Positions 25,982 to 33,689 of a stretch of 64,000 nt of DNA are shown here, piece by piece (within the stretch, counting starts at the first letter, position 1; each line of letters begins with the position of its first letter). A model generated the notes under the pieces. It saw only the letters and a program-made list of their open reading frames with translations, was not told where the DNA came from and did no database searches. The stretch comes from G963701675 sp963701675 (GTDB lineage Bacteria > Planctomycetota > Planctomycetia > Gemmatales > Gemmataceae). The DNA lies in assembly GCA_963701675.1 (NCBI GenBank), contig OY969623.1, positions 3,906,001 to 3,970,000 on the forward strand, given 5' to 3'. Both the position numbers and the translations under genes were made by a program.

Positions 25982-27361
25982 ATGGCCGCTCGATACCGCA
26001 TCCCGACGATTTTCAACCTTTACATGGTCGACGTGCTCTGCTGCGCCTTGGGGTGCGTCATCTTGCTCTGGCTGCTGAACCTGCGCGATGCAAAACAGCG
26101 CACCGAACAGGCAGGCGAGACCCATTTGGAACTAACCCGCACTCAGTCGGCGCTGAGTGCCAGTCAGGAACAGGCACTTGCGTTGGAAGATCAACTCAAG
26201 AAAACCGCCGAGGAGCGTGCACGCCAGGCACAGCGCGCCGATGACGCGGAAAAATCGCTGGCGACTATCACGCAGCAACTGGCCGCCGTTGATGAGCAGT
26301 TGGCAAGCAAAACCCAGGAACAAATTGCGACTGCCAAAGATCTGGCCACGGCCCGTCAGGCGGTGACGACCCTCGGCGACATGATTCGCGAGAAAGATGA
26401 CCAGGCCAGCGCCGCCGCGCGCAACATGGAAGCGATTCAGAAACAACTCAAAGATGTGGACACTCGGCTCAAAGCATCGACTACCCAGGCCGACCTCGTT
26501 CCGGGTTTGAAAGACGAAGTCCAAATGGTTCGTGACCGGCTCGCCGCCGCGGATATGGCCTCCGCCGAGTTGCGCAAGGAACTCGACGCACGCAAACAGG
26601 CCCTTGCCGGCGCAGGCAAGACCGTGGGCACACTGGAGGATGTCAACCGCCGACTCGAGCGCGAAGTGGCGACGTTGCGCGACGAGAAGCGTTCCCTCGC
26701 CGACCAGGCAACCCGCGCCCGTGCCGCAGCAGAAAACCGCTTTGCGGGCATCAGCTTGACGGGTCGCCGAGTGGTGTTTTTGATCGACATGTCCGGGAGC
26801 ATGGAGCTCACCGATGAAAACACTCCCGCCCCCGACAAGTGGAACGAAGTCCGCCATACGCTCGCCAGAGTCATGCGCAGCATGTCGGAGATGACACAGT
26901 TTCAATTGATCCTGTTTTCCAACCAGGTTCAGTTTCCCCTGGGAGGAGACGGTCGCTGGCTGAACTTCGATCCCGCCACGAGTCCTAATCTGGCCGCCGA
27001 TGCCCTGGGCAGAATCAAACCACGCGGCAACACCGACATGTTCGCGGCATTTCAGGCGGCGTTCCAGCTCCGACCGGACGGCCTGGACACGATCTATCTC
27101 TTGTCAGACGGCCTGCCCAATATGGGACCGGGTTTGTCGCCGGACGCCGCACGCACCATGAAGGAAGTTGAACGAGGCGACGTTCTCGGCAAGCACGTAC
27201 GACGAACGTTGGCGACGGACTGGAATCGTACGATTCCCGGACGTCAACGTGTTCGCATCAACGCAGTTGGATTCTTCTACGAGAGCCCAGATGTGGGCGC
27301 GTTCTTATGGGCGCTTACACGCGAGAATGACGGCAGCTTTGTCGGAATGAGCAAACCCTAG
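25982..27361 (+). CDS. Membrane-anchored coiled-coil protein with C-terminal vWA domain
   Basis: A 459-residue protein (ATG 25982; GTG 25979 is possible). A single TM lies at about residues 13-33 (MVDVLCCALGCVILLWLLNL), with an Asp at the membrane entrance, as in MotB/ExbD partners. Residues about 45-255 form a long coiled coil. The vWA domain follows with a complete MIDAS: DMSGS, a Thr in GNTDMF and Asp in LLSDGLPN. vWA domains bind metal and protein ligands. With the channel gene and actin-fold gene it makes a candidate ion-driven complex in which this protein would be the rotor/stator-like partner. Confidence 0.75.
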   Translation: MAARYRIPTIFNLYMVDVLCCALGCVILLWLLNLRDAKQRTEQAGETHLELTRTQSALSASQEQALALEDQLKKTAEERARQAQRADDAEKSLATITQQLAAVDEQLASKTQEQIATAKDLATARQAVTTLGDMIREKDDQASAAARNMEAIQKQLKDVDTRLKASTTQADLVPGLKDEVQMVRDRLAAADMASAELRKELDARKQALAGAGKTVGTLEDVNRRLEREVATLRDEKRSLADQATRARAAAENRFAGISLTGRRVVFLIDMSGSMELTDENTPAPDKWNEVRHTLARVMRSMSEMTQFQLILFSNQVQFPLGGDGRWLNFDPATSPNLAADALGRIKPRGNTDMFAAFQAAFQLRPDGLDTIYLLSDGLPNMGPGLSPDAARTMKEVERGDVLGKHVRRTLATDWNRTIPGRQRVRINAVGFFYESPDVGAFLWALTRENDGSFVGMSKP

Positions 27362-27373
27362 CCGCTTGCGGCT
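27360..27373. terminator. Short perfect palindrome between convergent genes
   Basis: AGCCGCTTGCGGCT overlaps the stop of the vWA gene and lies 12 bp before the stop of the convergent gene. It is a 6-bp stem with a 2-base loop, so weak as a terminator. The wider unit GCCGCTTGCGGCTTAGCG recurs at 36760-36777 and looks like a dispersed repeat. Confidence 0.4.
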
Positions 27374-27384
27374 TAGCGGACACT

Positions 27385-28608
27385 CTAACCCGCCTTGGCC
27401 CGCTTCGTTTCGGGCATCAATATCCGCAGCCCGGCTGAACGGAACGGCGCACCGGCAACTCTCTTGTCTCCCGCGAACGGCATGAGTTTCAAGATCGTCT
27501 TGGCCGCGTCCTCCGGCGGCATACCGCGGGCCAGGATCAAATCGAAGTAACCGAACTCCAGGACGGCGCTCGCGCCCCAATCGACGCTTTCGGTGTAGCC
27601 GGAAATCGGAAACCGAGCCTGGCCATTGAGCGCCCGCATCAAATCTTCGGGGAGTTGTGCCTTCATGATGGCGCACGCCGAAAAGTGCAAAAGCTTGATG
27701 TTGTCCGCGTAGCGAAGACTCTCGGCGATCGCCTGGTAGCCAATCGTTTGGCCGCTCACGGTGACGCCGTCCGGTGTCCCGTGCGTGGCTAACGATATCA
27801 CGACGGGTTCGGCCAGGTACGCGACTTCACTAAGCCACTTTCGCAGCCCTGCTTCATTGGTGAAGATTCGATGGCGAACCTGGACCTGTGGTGTTCGGGA
27901 AAAGAAGGCCCGCAGCATCTGGCCGAAAGAATATTCCTGATCCGCCAGTCCACCTTCCCATGGCGCTTCGATGACCACAAGCCAAACCTGCCCCGGAACA
28001 GGATTGACCCGCGTGCCGTTCCATTTTCGCCAATCGGCACTGCCTTTTGGTCGCCATTTGCCTTCGAAGGCACGCCCGTCGGCCGCGAGTTCGAACCAAC
28101 CTTCGCCTTCAACCGTGGGCTCTTTGTAGTCGAACGTCAATCGCGTCCCTTCGAGTTTGCCAACTATGCTCCCACCCGCTCCGAAGTTATAGATGCCTTG
28201 CACGTCCGTCCCGTTCTGAACGAGGCGAATCCGGCCGAACGAGCTGTCCCATAAACCAGCGAAGTCCTTTCGCGCGACTTTTTCCGAAGTTCGTCTGCCA
28301 ACCCAATCCTTCCAAGAGTCGGCGCCGGTCTCTCGCCATTTTCCTGTGAACGACCTGCCGTCCGAAGCGAGCTCGAACCAACCTTCGCCGGCGGTGTTGG
28401 CTTCACGATAACGGAAGCTAAGTTTCTCCCGCGCTTGAGTACCGTCAATCGTGCATTGGAGCCCTTGCATGAGATAGTATCCGGTGACCTCGTCGCCTTT
28501 TTGCGTCAAGACCATGGTTCCGAATGAGGTCTCCCACGTCCCGGCAAAACGCGCCGTCACCGGCGCGGCCGGGTTCAGAAGTGCAGACAGGAGCAGTAGG
28601 CTTTTCAT
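27385..28608 (-). CDS. Exported protein: two tandem beta-rich repeats plus caspase/CHAT-like domain
   Basis: A 407-residue protein with a short signal peptide (MKSLLLLSALLNPAAPVTA). Two homologous repeats of about 90 residues follow. Each has FAGxW-S-FG near the start and GWFELASDGRSFTGKWR (or GWFELAADGRAFEGKWR) at the end; they span residues about 20-105 and 115-200. The C-terminal region has LATHGTPDGV and LLHFSACAIM, a His-Gly and a Cys after hydrophobic strands. That is the arrangement in clan CD peptidases (caspase/CHAT). It may be an exported protease or a sensor; the peptidase activity is inferred. Confidence 0.65.
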   Translation of the reverse strand: MKSLLLLSALLNPAAPVTARFAGTWETSFGTMVLTQKGDEVTGYYLMQGLQCTIDGTQAREKLSFRYREANTAGEGWFELASDGRSFTGKWRETGADSWKDWVGRRTSEKVARKDFAGLWDSSFGRIRLVQNGTDVQGIYNFGAGGSIVGKLEGTRLTFDYKEPTVEGEGWFELAADGRAFEGKWRPKGSADWRKWNGTRVNPVPGQVWLVVIEAPWEGGLADQEYSFGQMLRAFFSRTPQVQVRHRIFTNEAGLRKWLSEVAYLAEPVVISLATHGTPDGVTVSGQTIGYQAIAESLRYADNIKLLHFSACAIMKAQLPEDLMRALNGQARFPISGYTESVDWGASAVLEFGYFDLILARGMPPEDAAKTILKLMPFAGDKRVAGAPFRSAGLRILMPETKRAKAG

Positions 28609-28714
28609 GATCAGGTTCCTCGGAGTTCACATCCGTGGAACAGTATACTCGATCTAATGGCGGGGAGAGAGCCGAAAAGGAATGGACCGCTCGTAGTGCG
28701 GAAAGAAAATGAAA

Positions 28715-28810
28715 CAGGGCTGTGTACGGCCTGAGAAAGCGCCTATCCCCTTCAGAGTAGGTGGAGATCACTCCAACGGGGAAATGCGTTTCGCGGCGAA
28801 CACAGCCCTG
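28715..28810. other. Inverted repeat with internal hairpins in a leader/spacer
   Basis: CAGGGCTGTGT (28715-28725) and ACACAGCCCTG (28800-28810) form a perfect 11-bp stem. The 74 bases between can form at least two smaller stems (around CCCC...GGGG at 28751-28783 and GGAGATCACTCC at 28764-28775). The element lies 105 bp before the start of the minus-strand protein at 27385-28608 and just downstream of the stop of the gene at 28817-30352. It could be a terminator for the latter or a structured leader for the former. Confidence 0.5.
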
Positions 28811-28816
28811 AGCGCG

Positions 28817-30352
28817 TTAGTTCATATGCGCGGATAGTGAAACCGCACATAGAACGTCGTCGCGCTTGCTAAGGACCCTCTTCACGGTCCGGCGATTTGG
28901 ACGAATACCCTGTTGCCCTTTCGGGCCGCTACGATCGTTTTCAAAGCTTGGACGATTCGATCCCTTCAAAACCAATGCGGTGGTGTTGCTTAGTCCGGTC
29001 GCAACGGTCGCGTCGGACTGCACCACGTCAATCTCCTTCGAGCTCGAAATGCCTGGGTTTTCGACCGACGTGACGGAAATCGACTGCGTTCCCGGAGTGT
29101 TCAAGGTCAGTTCGAGGTCAAGTTTGCCGACGATGGCTGAGTCAAAATGGAATAGCTCCGGTTCGGCGTTGAGTTTCGCGGCAAGTGCGCTCTGGACGGA
29201 TGCGGCCGATCGGATCACGCGCTCCGTGACTGGCGCGGCCGGGCTGACGATGGGCAACGATATCGGAACGGGGTTGCCCGCGGACACACTCGTAAGCGTC
29301 TTCGAAATAGCCCGTGACCCCGCGGACCGGCCCGGCATCACGAGCACTTCGACGTTGCCGAACATGATCTCGGGAGTGGTCACGTCGCTAATTCGGATGA
29401 CATGCGTTCCCGTCGTCCCGAAGATCACGTTAAACTCATGCTTGCCTTTGTCCGCTTCGGTAAACGTGTGATCGTCCGGCAGAATACTGTTCGGGTCGGA
29501 GCTATTGAAATGAACCGTGCCGGTGTAATTCTCGATCACGTTGCCAAATGCGTCCATCGCGGTCACCACGACGGTTGTTTCTTTCCCTTCTACAGCAACC
29601 GTCGGTATCGAGATGTCAAAATGGGCCGCATCGTTCGGGACAACCTGAAGCTGAAGGCTGCCGTGCAGGCTTTGGTCGCCCAAATGCGAAAATCGAATTG
29701 CCTGCAATCCCGCCGTTCGCAGAATCACGCCGAAGTGGCGGGCGCCCAAGTCTGCCTCGGCAAAGGTCACATGTTGCCGGTATGAGTAATCTCCGTCCGA
29801 GCAGTTGAAATACACCGATCCCGTGTAGCCTGTCACGGTGTTTCCGAACGCGTCTTTCGCAATTACGGACACGCCGAATGCCTCACCGGCATTGACGGAC
29901 TTCGGCGCCAGGAACTCGAAGTGGCTGAGGGCGGCCGGGGCGACTTCCAGCATCCCGGTGCTGCCGTGCAGTGCTTGATTTGATACATCCGTCACGCGGA
30001 CGGCGAACTTGCCGGCGGTGAAGAGCATGGCACTAAACGTGTGCACACCCTGGTCCGCCAGTGTAAACGTGAAGTCGTGTGGGACGATTGCCTGGCTATC
30101 AAGCGTGTTGAAATGAATCGTTCCGGTATAGTCCGTTACGGTTTCATTGTTCTCATCCTGTGCGATAACCTTTAGATTCATCGCCGAGCCCGCGATGGCG
30201 GACGCCGGTGCTTGTTCGATGCTGAAATGGTGAAGGGTCGCAAGAACGGTGCGATCTTCTAAACCTTCCAATCGCAGCCGATATCCTCGTTGCCTGGAAA
30301 CTGACTTAGGCGCCGAACCAGTGGACCGGCGAAATAGACGGGAAAACAACAT
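28817..30352 (-). CDS. Exported surface protein with Ig-like repeats and planctomycete export signature
   Basis: A 511-residue protein. After a basic N-terminus comes LRLEGLEDRTVLATLHHF, the planctomycete signature of surface/secreted proteins. Three repeats of about 100 residues follow, at residues about 45-145, 145-240 and 240-340. Each has DAFGN-type, Y(T)GT-HF and a D(P)H-FT-AD pattern, as in invasin/intimin-type Ig-like domains and planctomycete surface proteins. The C-terminal 170 residues are Ser/Thr/Pro-rich then basic (RPNRRTVKRVLSKRDD). It is probably cell-surface. No catalytic residues are evident. Confidence 0.72.
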   Translation of the reverse strand: MLFSRLFRRSTGSAPKSVSRQRGYRLRLEGLEDRTVLATLHHFSIEQAPASAIAGSAMNLKVIAQDENNETVTDYTGTIHFNTLDSQAIVPHDFTFTLADQGVHTFSAMLFTAGKFAVRVTDVSNQALHGSTGMLEVAPAALSHFEFLAPKSVNAGEAFGVSVIAKDAFGNTVTGYTGSVYFNCSDGDYSYRQHVTFAEADLGARHFGVILRTAGLQAIRFSHLGDQSLHGSLQLQVVPNDAAHFDISIPTVAVEGKETTVVVTAMDAFGNVIENYTGTVHFNSSDPNSILPDDHTFTEADKGKHEFNVIFGTTGTHVIRISDVTTPEIMFGNVEVLVMPGRSAGSRAISKTLTSVSAGNPVPISLPIVSPAAPVTERVIRSAASVQSALAAKLNAEPELFHFDSAIVGKLDLELTLNTPGTQSISVTSVENPGISSSKEIDVVQSDATVATGLSNTTALVLKGSNRPSFENDRSGPKGQQGIRPNRRTVKRVLSKRDDVLCAVSLSAHMN

Positions 30353-30613
30353 GGGAGCACTCCTATTGTGAACACCGGCAGCGAGTCCGCCGATTTGCGC
30401 TTCTAAAAAGATAAACGTAAACCGACGATCAAAACCGGCGCTGATTTTTCAACTTTTTTGATTTTTCCGATGGTCGCCCCGGCAGAGTACGCAAGCTTAG
30501 TAGAATTAAGGACTTATCGCAGATAAAGCACGCCGAATAACCCCGTCATTGCCAGTAGCCCCGGCGTGGGGTATCCTGCATGGCGGGGAAGATCTACCCA
30601 ACGAGGTCGATCC

Positions 30614-31735
30614 ATGCGAAATGTTATTCTTGGCACAACGGTTTTACTCGGCGTGCTGGTGGCGCCGTCTTCCGTTGCCGGGCAAGGCGCTGAGGATAAG
30701 GAGATCGCGGGCAAGAAGCTGAAACAGTGGATTGCCGACACCCACCATCAAGACCCCGGCGTGCGGGAAACTGCGATCCGGGCAATAAGCCTTTACGGCA
30801 AAGACGGAAGAAAGGCCGGCAAGAGACTGGTTGTCGAACTTCGCGATCCCGATCCCAGCTTGCGCTCCAACGCAGCGGTCGCCATTGCCGCCGTGGGCCT
30901 CGACAAAGAGGACGCAGACGAGGGCATCAAGCAGTTAGGAAAACTCGTACAAAGCGATCCCCAAGCATCGGTGCGAGTGCAAGCGGCGCTAGCATTGGCA
31001 ACGTTCGGCCTCGATGCCAAGCCGGCGGTGCCCCAGCTCATCTATCCGTTGCGTGATTCTCAAATTTCATGGGAGGTGCGCCGAGCGGCCGCCATGGCAT
31101 TGGGCGCCACGGCGCTCGACCCCAAAGACGGGCCGAACCCGCAGGCAATCACTGCGTTGAGCACCGCGGTGAAGAGCGATTCCTGCGCCAAAGTGCGCTT
31201 GCACGCGCTTACCTCGCTCATTCTCTTAGGAAGAGGTGCTCCACCGACCGATTCCGACGGAGAGAAGTCCGCGCTTCGGAAGGCACAGGCGGACGCGCTC
31301 CGAACCGAAAAAGCCGTCCTCGAAGGTGCGGTGAGGGATCAAGACAAAATGGTCTCGCTCTGGGCGCGCGTCGCCCTTATGCGCGTTGATAAGGTCAGCG
31401 AGGCGAACTTGATTCAAATCGGCCTCATGCTCAAGAGCGCGGACATCGCGCTGAGGCTGAACGCGGTCCAGGCTTTAGGCGCCATGGGACCGGAAGCGAA
31501 GTCACAGATTCCGCATCTAACGGCGGCTTTGAAAGACAGTGACCCAGCGGTGGCCTCCGCGGCCGCGGCGGCGCTCGCCGGCATGGGCGATGACGCTCAG
31601 GCTGCCGTACCAACCCTGAGAGAACTCGCTGCCGGAAAGGATGAGGTCGTGAAGCTTGCGGCCAAGGAAGCCATCAACCGCATTACAAATACAGACAAGA
31701 AACAAGCCAAGCCCGCCCCGAAACAACCCGATTGA
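30614..31735 (+). CDS. Exported HEAT-repeat protein
   Basis: A 373-residue protein (ATG 30614 with GAGG upstream; an in-frame ATG at 30566 is less likely). A signal peptide (MRNVILGTTVLLGVLVAPSSVAG) ends near residue 23. The rest is built of helical HEAT-type repeats, each with a hydrophobic A/L/V-rich helix: e.g. RSNAAVAIAAVG, VRVQAALALATFG, RRAAAMALGATAL, RLNAVQALGAMGPEAKSQI and ASAAAAALAGMG. Such proteins bind other proteins; no partner is evident. The stop overlaps the first alternative start (TTG 31732) of the sugar kinase, suggesting co-transcription. Confidence 0.8.
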   Translation: MRNVILGTTVLLGVLVAPSSVAGQGAEDKEIAGKKLKQWIADTHHQDPGVRETAIRAISLYGKDGRKAGKRLVVELRDPDPSLRSNAAVAIAAVGLDKEDADEGIKQLGKLVQSDPQASVRVQAALALATFGLDAKPAVPQLIYPLRDSQISWEVRRAAAMALGATALDPKDGPNPQAITALSTAVKSDSCAKVRLHALTSLILLGRGAPPTDSDGEKSALRKAQADALRTEKAVLEGAVRDQDKMVSLWARVALMRVDKVSEANLIQIGLMLKSADIALRLNAVQALGAMGPEAKSQIPHLTAALKDSDPAVASAAAAALAGMGDDAQAAVPTLRELAAGKDEVVKLAAKEAINRITNTDKKQAKPAPKQPD

Positions 31736-31755
31736 TATCAACGAAGGCACACGGA

Positions 31756-33279
31756 ATGTCGCCGACGATTCGTTCCATTCCGCCTTCCAGCGTAATCACC
31801 GGCTGGGACTTCAGCACCGGCGGCGTGAAGTGCCTCGCATTCGATCTCGAAGGAAACACGCTGGCAGAAGTCCGGCTCCCAACCGATTTGTGGACCGAAG
31901 GCGGAGTCTCCGAGCTGAATCTCATGCAACTCGACGGACAGGCTCGGGAGAGTACGCGCGCGATTGCCTCCGAATTGCGAAAGCTGGGCCGGCTCGACGA
32001 TTGGATCGCCGGCGGAATCTCCGCAACCCACCACACCGCTGGCCGCATCGACCGCGATTATCTTCAAGTTCGCCGGGCGATTTGCTGGAATGACCACACG
32101 TTGGCGAAATACCACGCGCACGGATTGAAACGACTCGGCGGTCAAGCCACGGCAAAGAAGCTCATCGGTGGTCCGTGGGCCATCCGGTACACCCTAAGCC
32201 ATCTGGTCAAGGACGAATCAGAACTCCCACTGGCTTCCTGGGAACGGACGCATCGGATCTTGACGCACGGCGCGTTGGCGGCGGGTTACCTTACCGGCAA
32301 CTTTGATGTCGTTAGTGTGTCCTCGGCCGCGTCGACAGGAATCATGAACCTGCGGAATGCGCGCTGGTGTCGGCCAATGTTGAATGCCCTGGCCGATCCG
32401 AAACTCCGCCGCTTGGCGTGGCGACAATTGCCACGCATTCAAGACTTCAATCAACCGGTCGGTCCGTTATCTGAATCGTTGGCCCTCGATGCGGGAATTA
32501 GTGGAAACCGCCCGTTGATCTTCCCGTCCTCCGACGATCAACAGGCAGGTCTCGCCGGCGGCGGCGCTGTGGACGCAGGCCAGGTTGCCGTGATCCTGGG
32601 CAATTCAGCCGTGGTGAACTCCTCATCGCATCGACTGCCGGCCAACGCAAGTCTCGATGCCATGCGCCTAAGCTGGGGTCCTTACCTGTGGATGAGGTGT
32701 TACAACAATGGCGCCCAGTTTTTGGACCACGTCGTCGGCAAGGACCCGGACTGGTCAGCCCTCGAAGAAGCGGCACGTGGGGTGCCCGCCGGGTCCGACG
32801 GCGTGCTCGTGCTGCCGTTCGTTAATCCGGAGCCGTCGCTCAACGTAAAGTCGCCACGGCTCAAGTGGTACCCCTCGGAGCCACGCGGCGTCGGGAAAAA
32901 GTATCGGGCATCGCTGGAGGCATTAGCTTACTTGATCGCGCTTGGCATCCGCGAACATGAGAGGGCTGGGCAGAAAATAACCCGTGTGTCGGTGTCCGGA
33001 GGTATCGCGCGAAGCGAGCTGATTTGCGAGATTCTCGCGTCGGTGATCGGCCGACCGCTGGAACGGCTCGAGTCGGACGAAGGCCCCGCGTTGGGAGCGG
33101 CCGCCGTAGCGTTGGCTGGATTAGAAACCTATTTGCGTTGTCGCGACGGCGTTACCGAACCGTTCACCGTTGGCGCTGCCGTCGCACAGATGGTGCGGTT
33201 TCGCAAACCCGCCATTCCGAACCAGCGCTGGACGTCAACCTATCAAGGTTGCCTCGCCGCCTTTGAACGTCGGCTGTGA
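31756..33279 (+). CDS. FGGY-family carbohydrate kinase
   Basis: A 507-residue sugar kinase, xylulokinase-like in size. The N-terminus has GWDFSTGGVKCLAFD (phosphate-1) and the middle DQQAGLAGGGAVDAGQVAVILG, with the Gly-rich and Asp segments of the fold. The C-terminal domain has VSVSGGIARSELICEILASVIGRP and EGPALGAAAVALAG, which match the second signature of the FGGY family. Substrate (a sugar or polyol) cannot be told. ATG 31756 (GAAGG upstream) is chosen over TTG 31732. Confidence 0.85.
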   Translation: MSPTIRSIPPSSVITGWDFSTGGVKCLAFDLEGNTLAEVRLPTDLWTEGGVSELNLMQLDGQARESTRAIASELRKLGRLDDWIAGGISATHHTAGRIDRDYLQVRRAICWNDHTLAKYHAHGLKRLGGQATAKKLIGGPWAIRYTLSHLVKDESELPLASWERTHRILTHGALAAGYLTGNFDVVSVSSAASTGIMNLRNARWCRPMLNALADPKLRRLAWRQLPRIQDFNQPVGPLSESLALDAGISGNRPLIFPSSDDQQAGLAGGGAVDAGQVAVILGNSAVVNSSSHRLPANASLDAMRLSWGPYLWMRCYNNGAQFLDHVVGKDPDWSALEEAARGVPAGSDGVLVLPFVNPEPSLNVKSPRLKWYPSEPRGVGKKYRASLEALAYLIALGIREHERAGQKITRVSVSGGIARSELICEILASVIGRPLERLESDEGPALGAAAVALAGLETYLRCRDGVTEPFTVGAAVAQMVRFRKPAIPNQRWTSTYQGCLAAFERRL

Positions 33280-33280
33280 A

Positions 33281-33673
33281 TCAACTTCCGCTGATTTTGA
33301 CTTTCACGTCACTCGATTTGGCAGCGCCGGCGATAAAGACACCGTACGCGTGCTTTTTTGGCACCTTCGCCTCGACGACGCCGTCTTGCAGCTTCACCGC
33401 GCTCGCCAATACGGATTTCGAATCCGGTACTTCCTGCGCCTGGAGCTTTTGCCGGACCCCCTCGGACTCCGATTCCAGGACCACGTACACCGAAACGGGG
33501 ACGGGCGAAGTCACCGCGACCTTGACGACCTGTCCATAGCTCGGCGCATCGACGTTTATCCACCAAACGTCGGAAGCATCCAGGGTGCGCGATAGCTCCG
33601 TGGAGTATCGCGGGCAACCAGGCAGCACCGCAGCCAGGACTAGAACGATCGTTCCGCGGCTATATAACCGCAT
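33281..33673 (-). CDS. Small exported lipoprotein
   Basis: A 130-residue protein with a lipoprotein signal peptide ending LAAVLPGC; the lipobox Cys is at about residue 20. The rest is a short beta-rich domain (VVKVAVTSPVPVSVYVVLE, DGVVEAKVPKKHAYGVFI). No family is recognised. It lies 16 bp downstream of the next gene on the same strand, and converges on the sugar kinase with a 1-bp gap. Confidence 0.65.
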   Translation of the reverse strand: MRLYSRGTIVLVLAAVLPGCPRYSTELSRTLDASDVWWINVDAPSYGQVVKVAVTSPVPVSVYVVLESESEGVRQKLQAQEVPDSKSVLASAVKLQDGVVEAKVPKKHAYGVFIAGAAKSSDVKVKISGS

Positions 33674-33689
33674 GTTCGTCTCCAGCGAA

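Noticed and set aside
26132..26905. Minus-strand ORF of 257 codons opposite the vWA gene
   Set aside because: Shadow of a GC-rich coiled-coil coding region; no start signal or known domain.
23427..27361. Zorya-type defence system
   Set aside because: There is a MotA/MotB-like pair, but no ZorC/ZorD or ZorE helicase or nuclease gene next to it; only the channel principle is shared.
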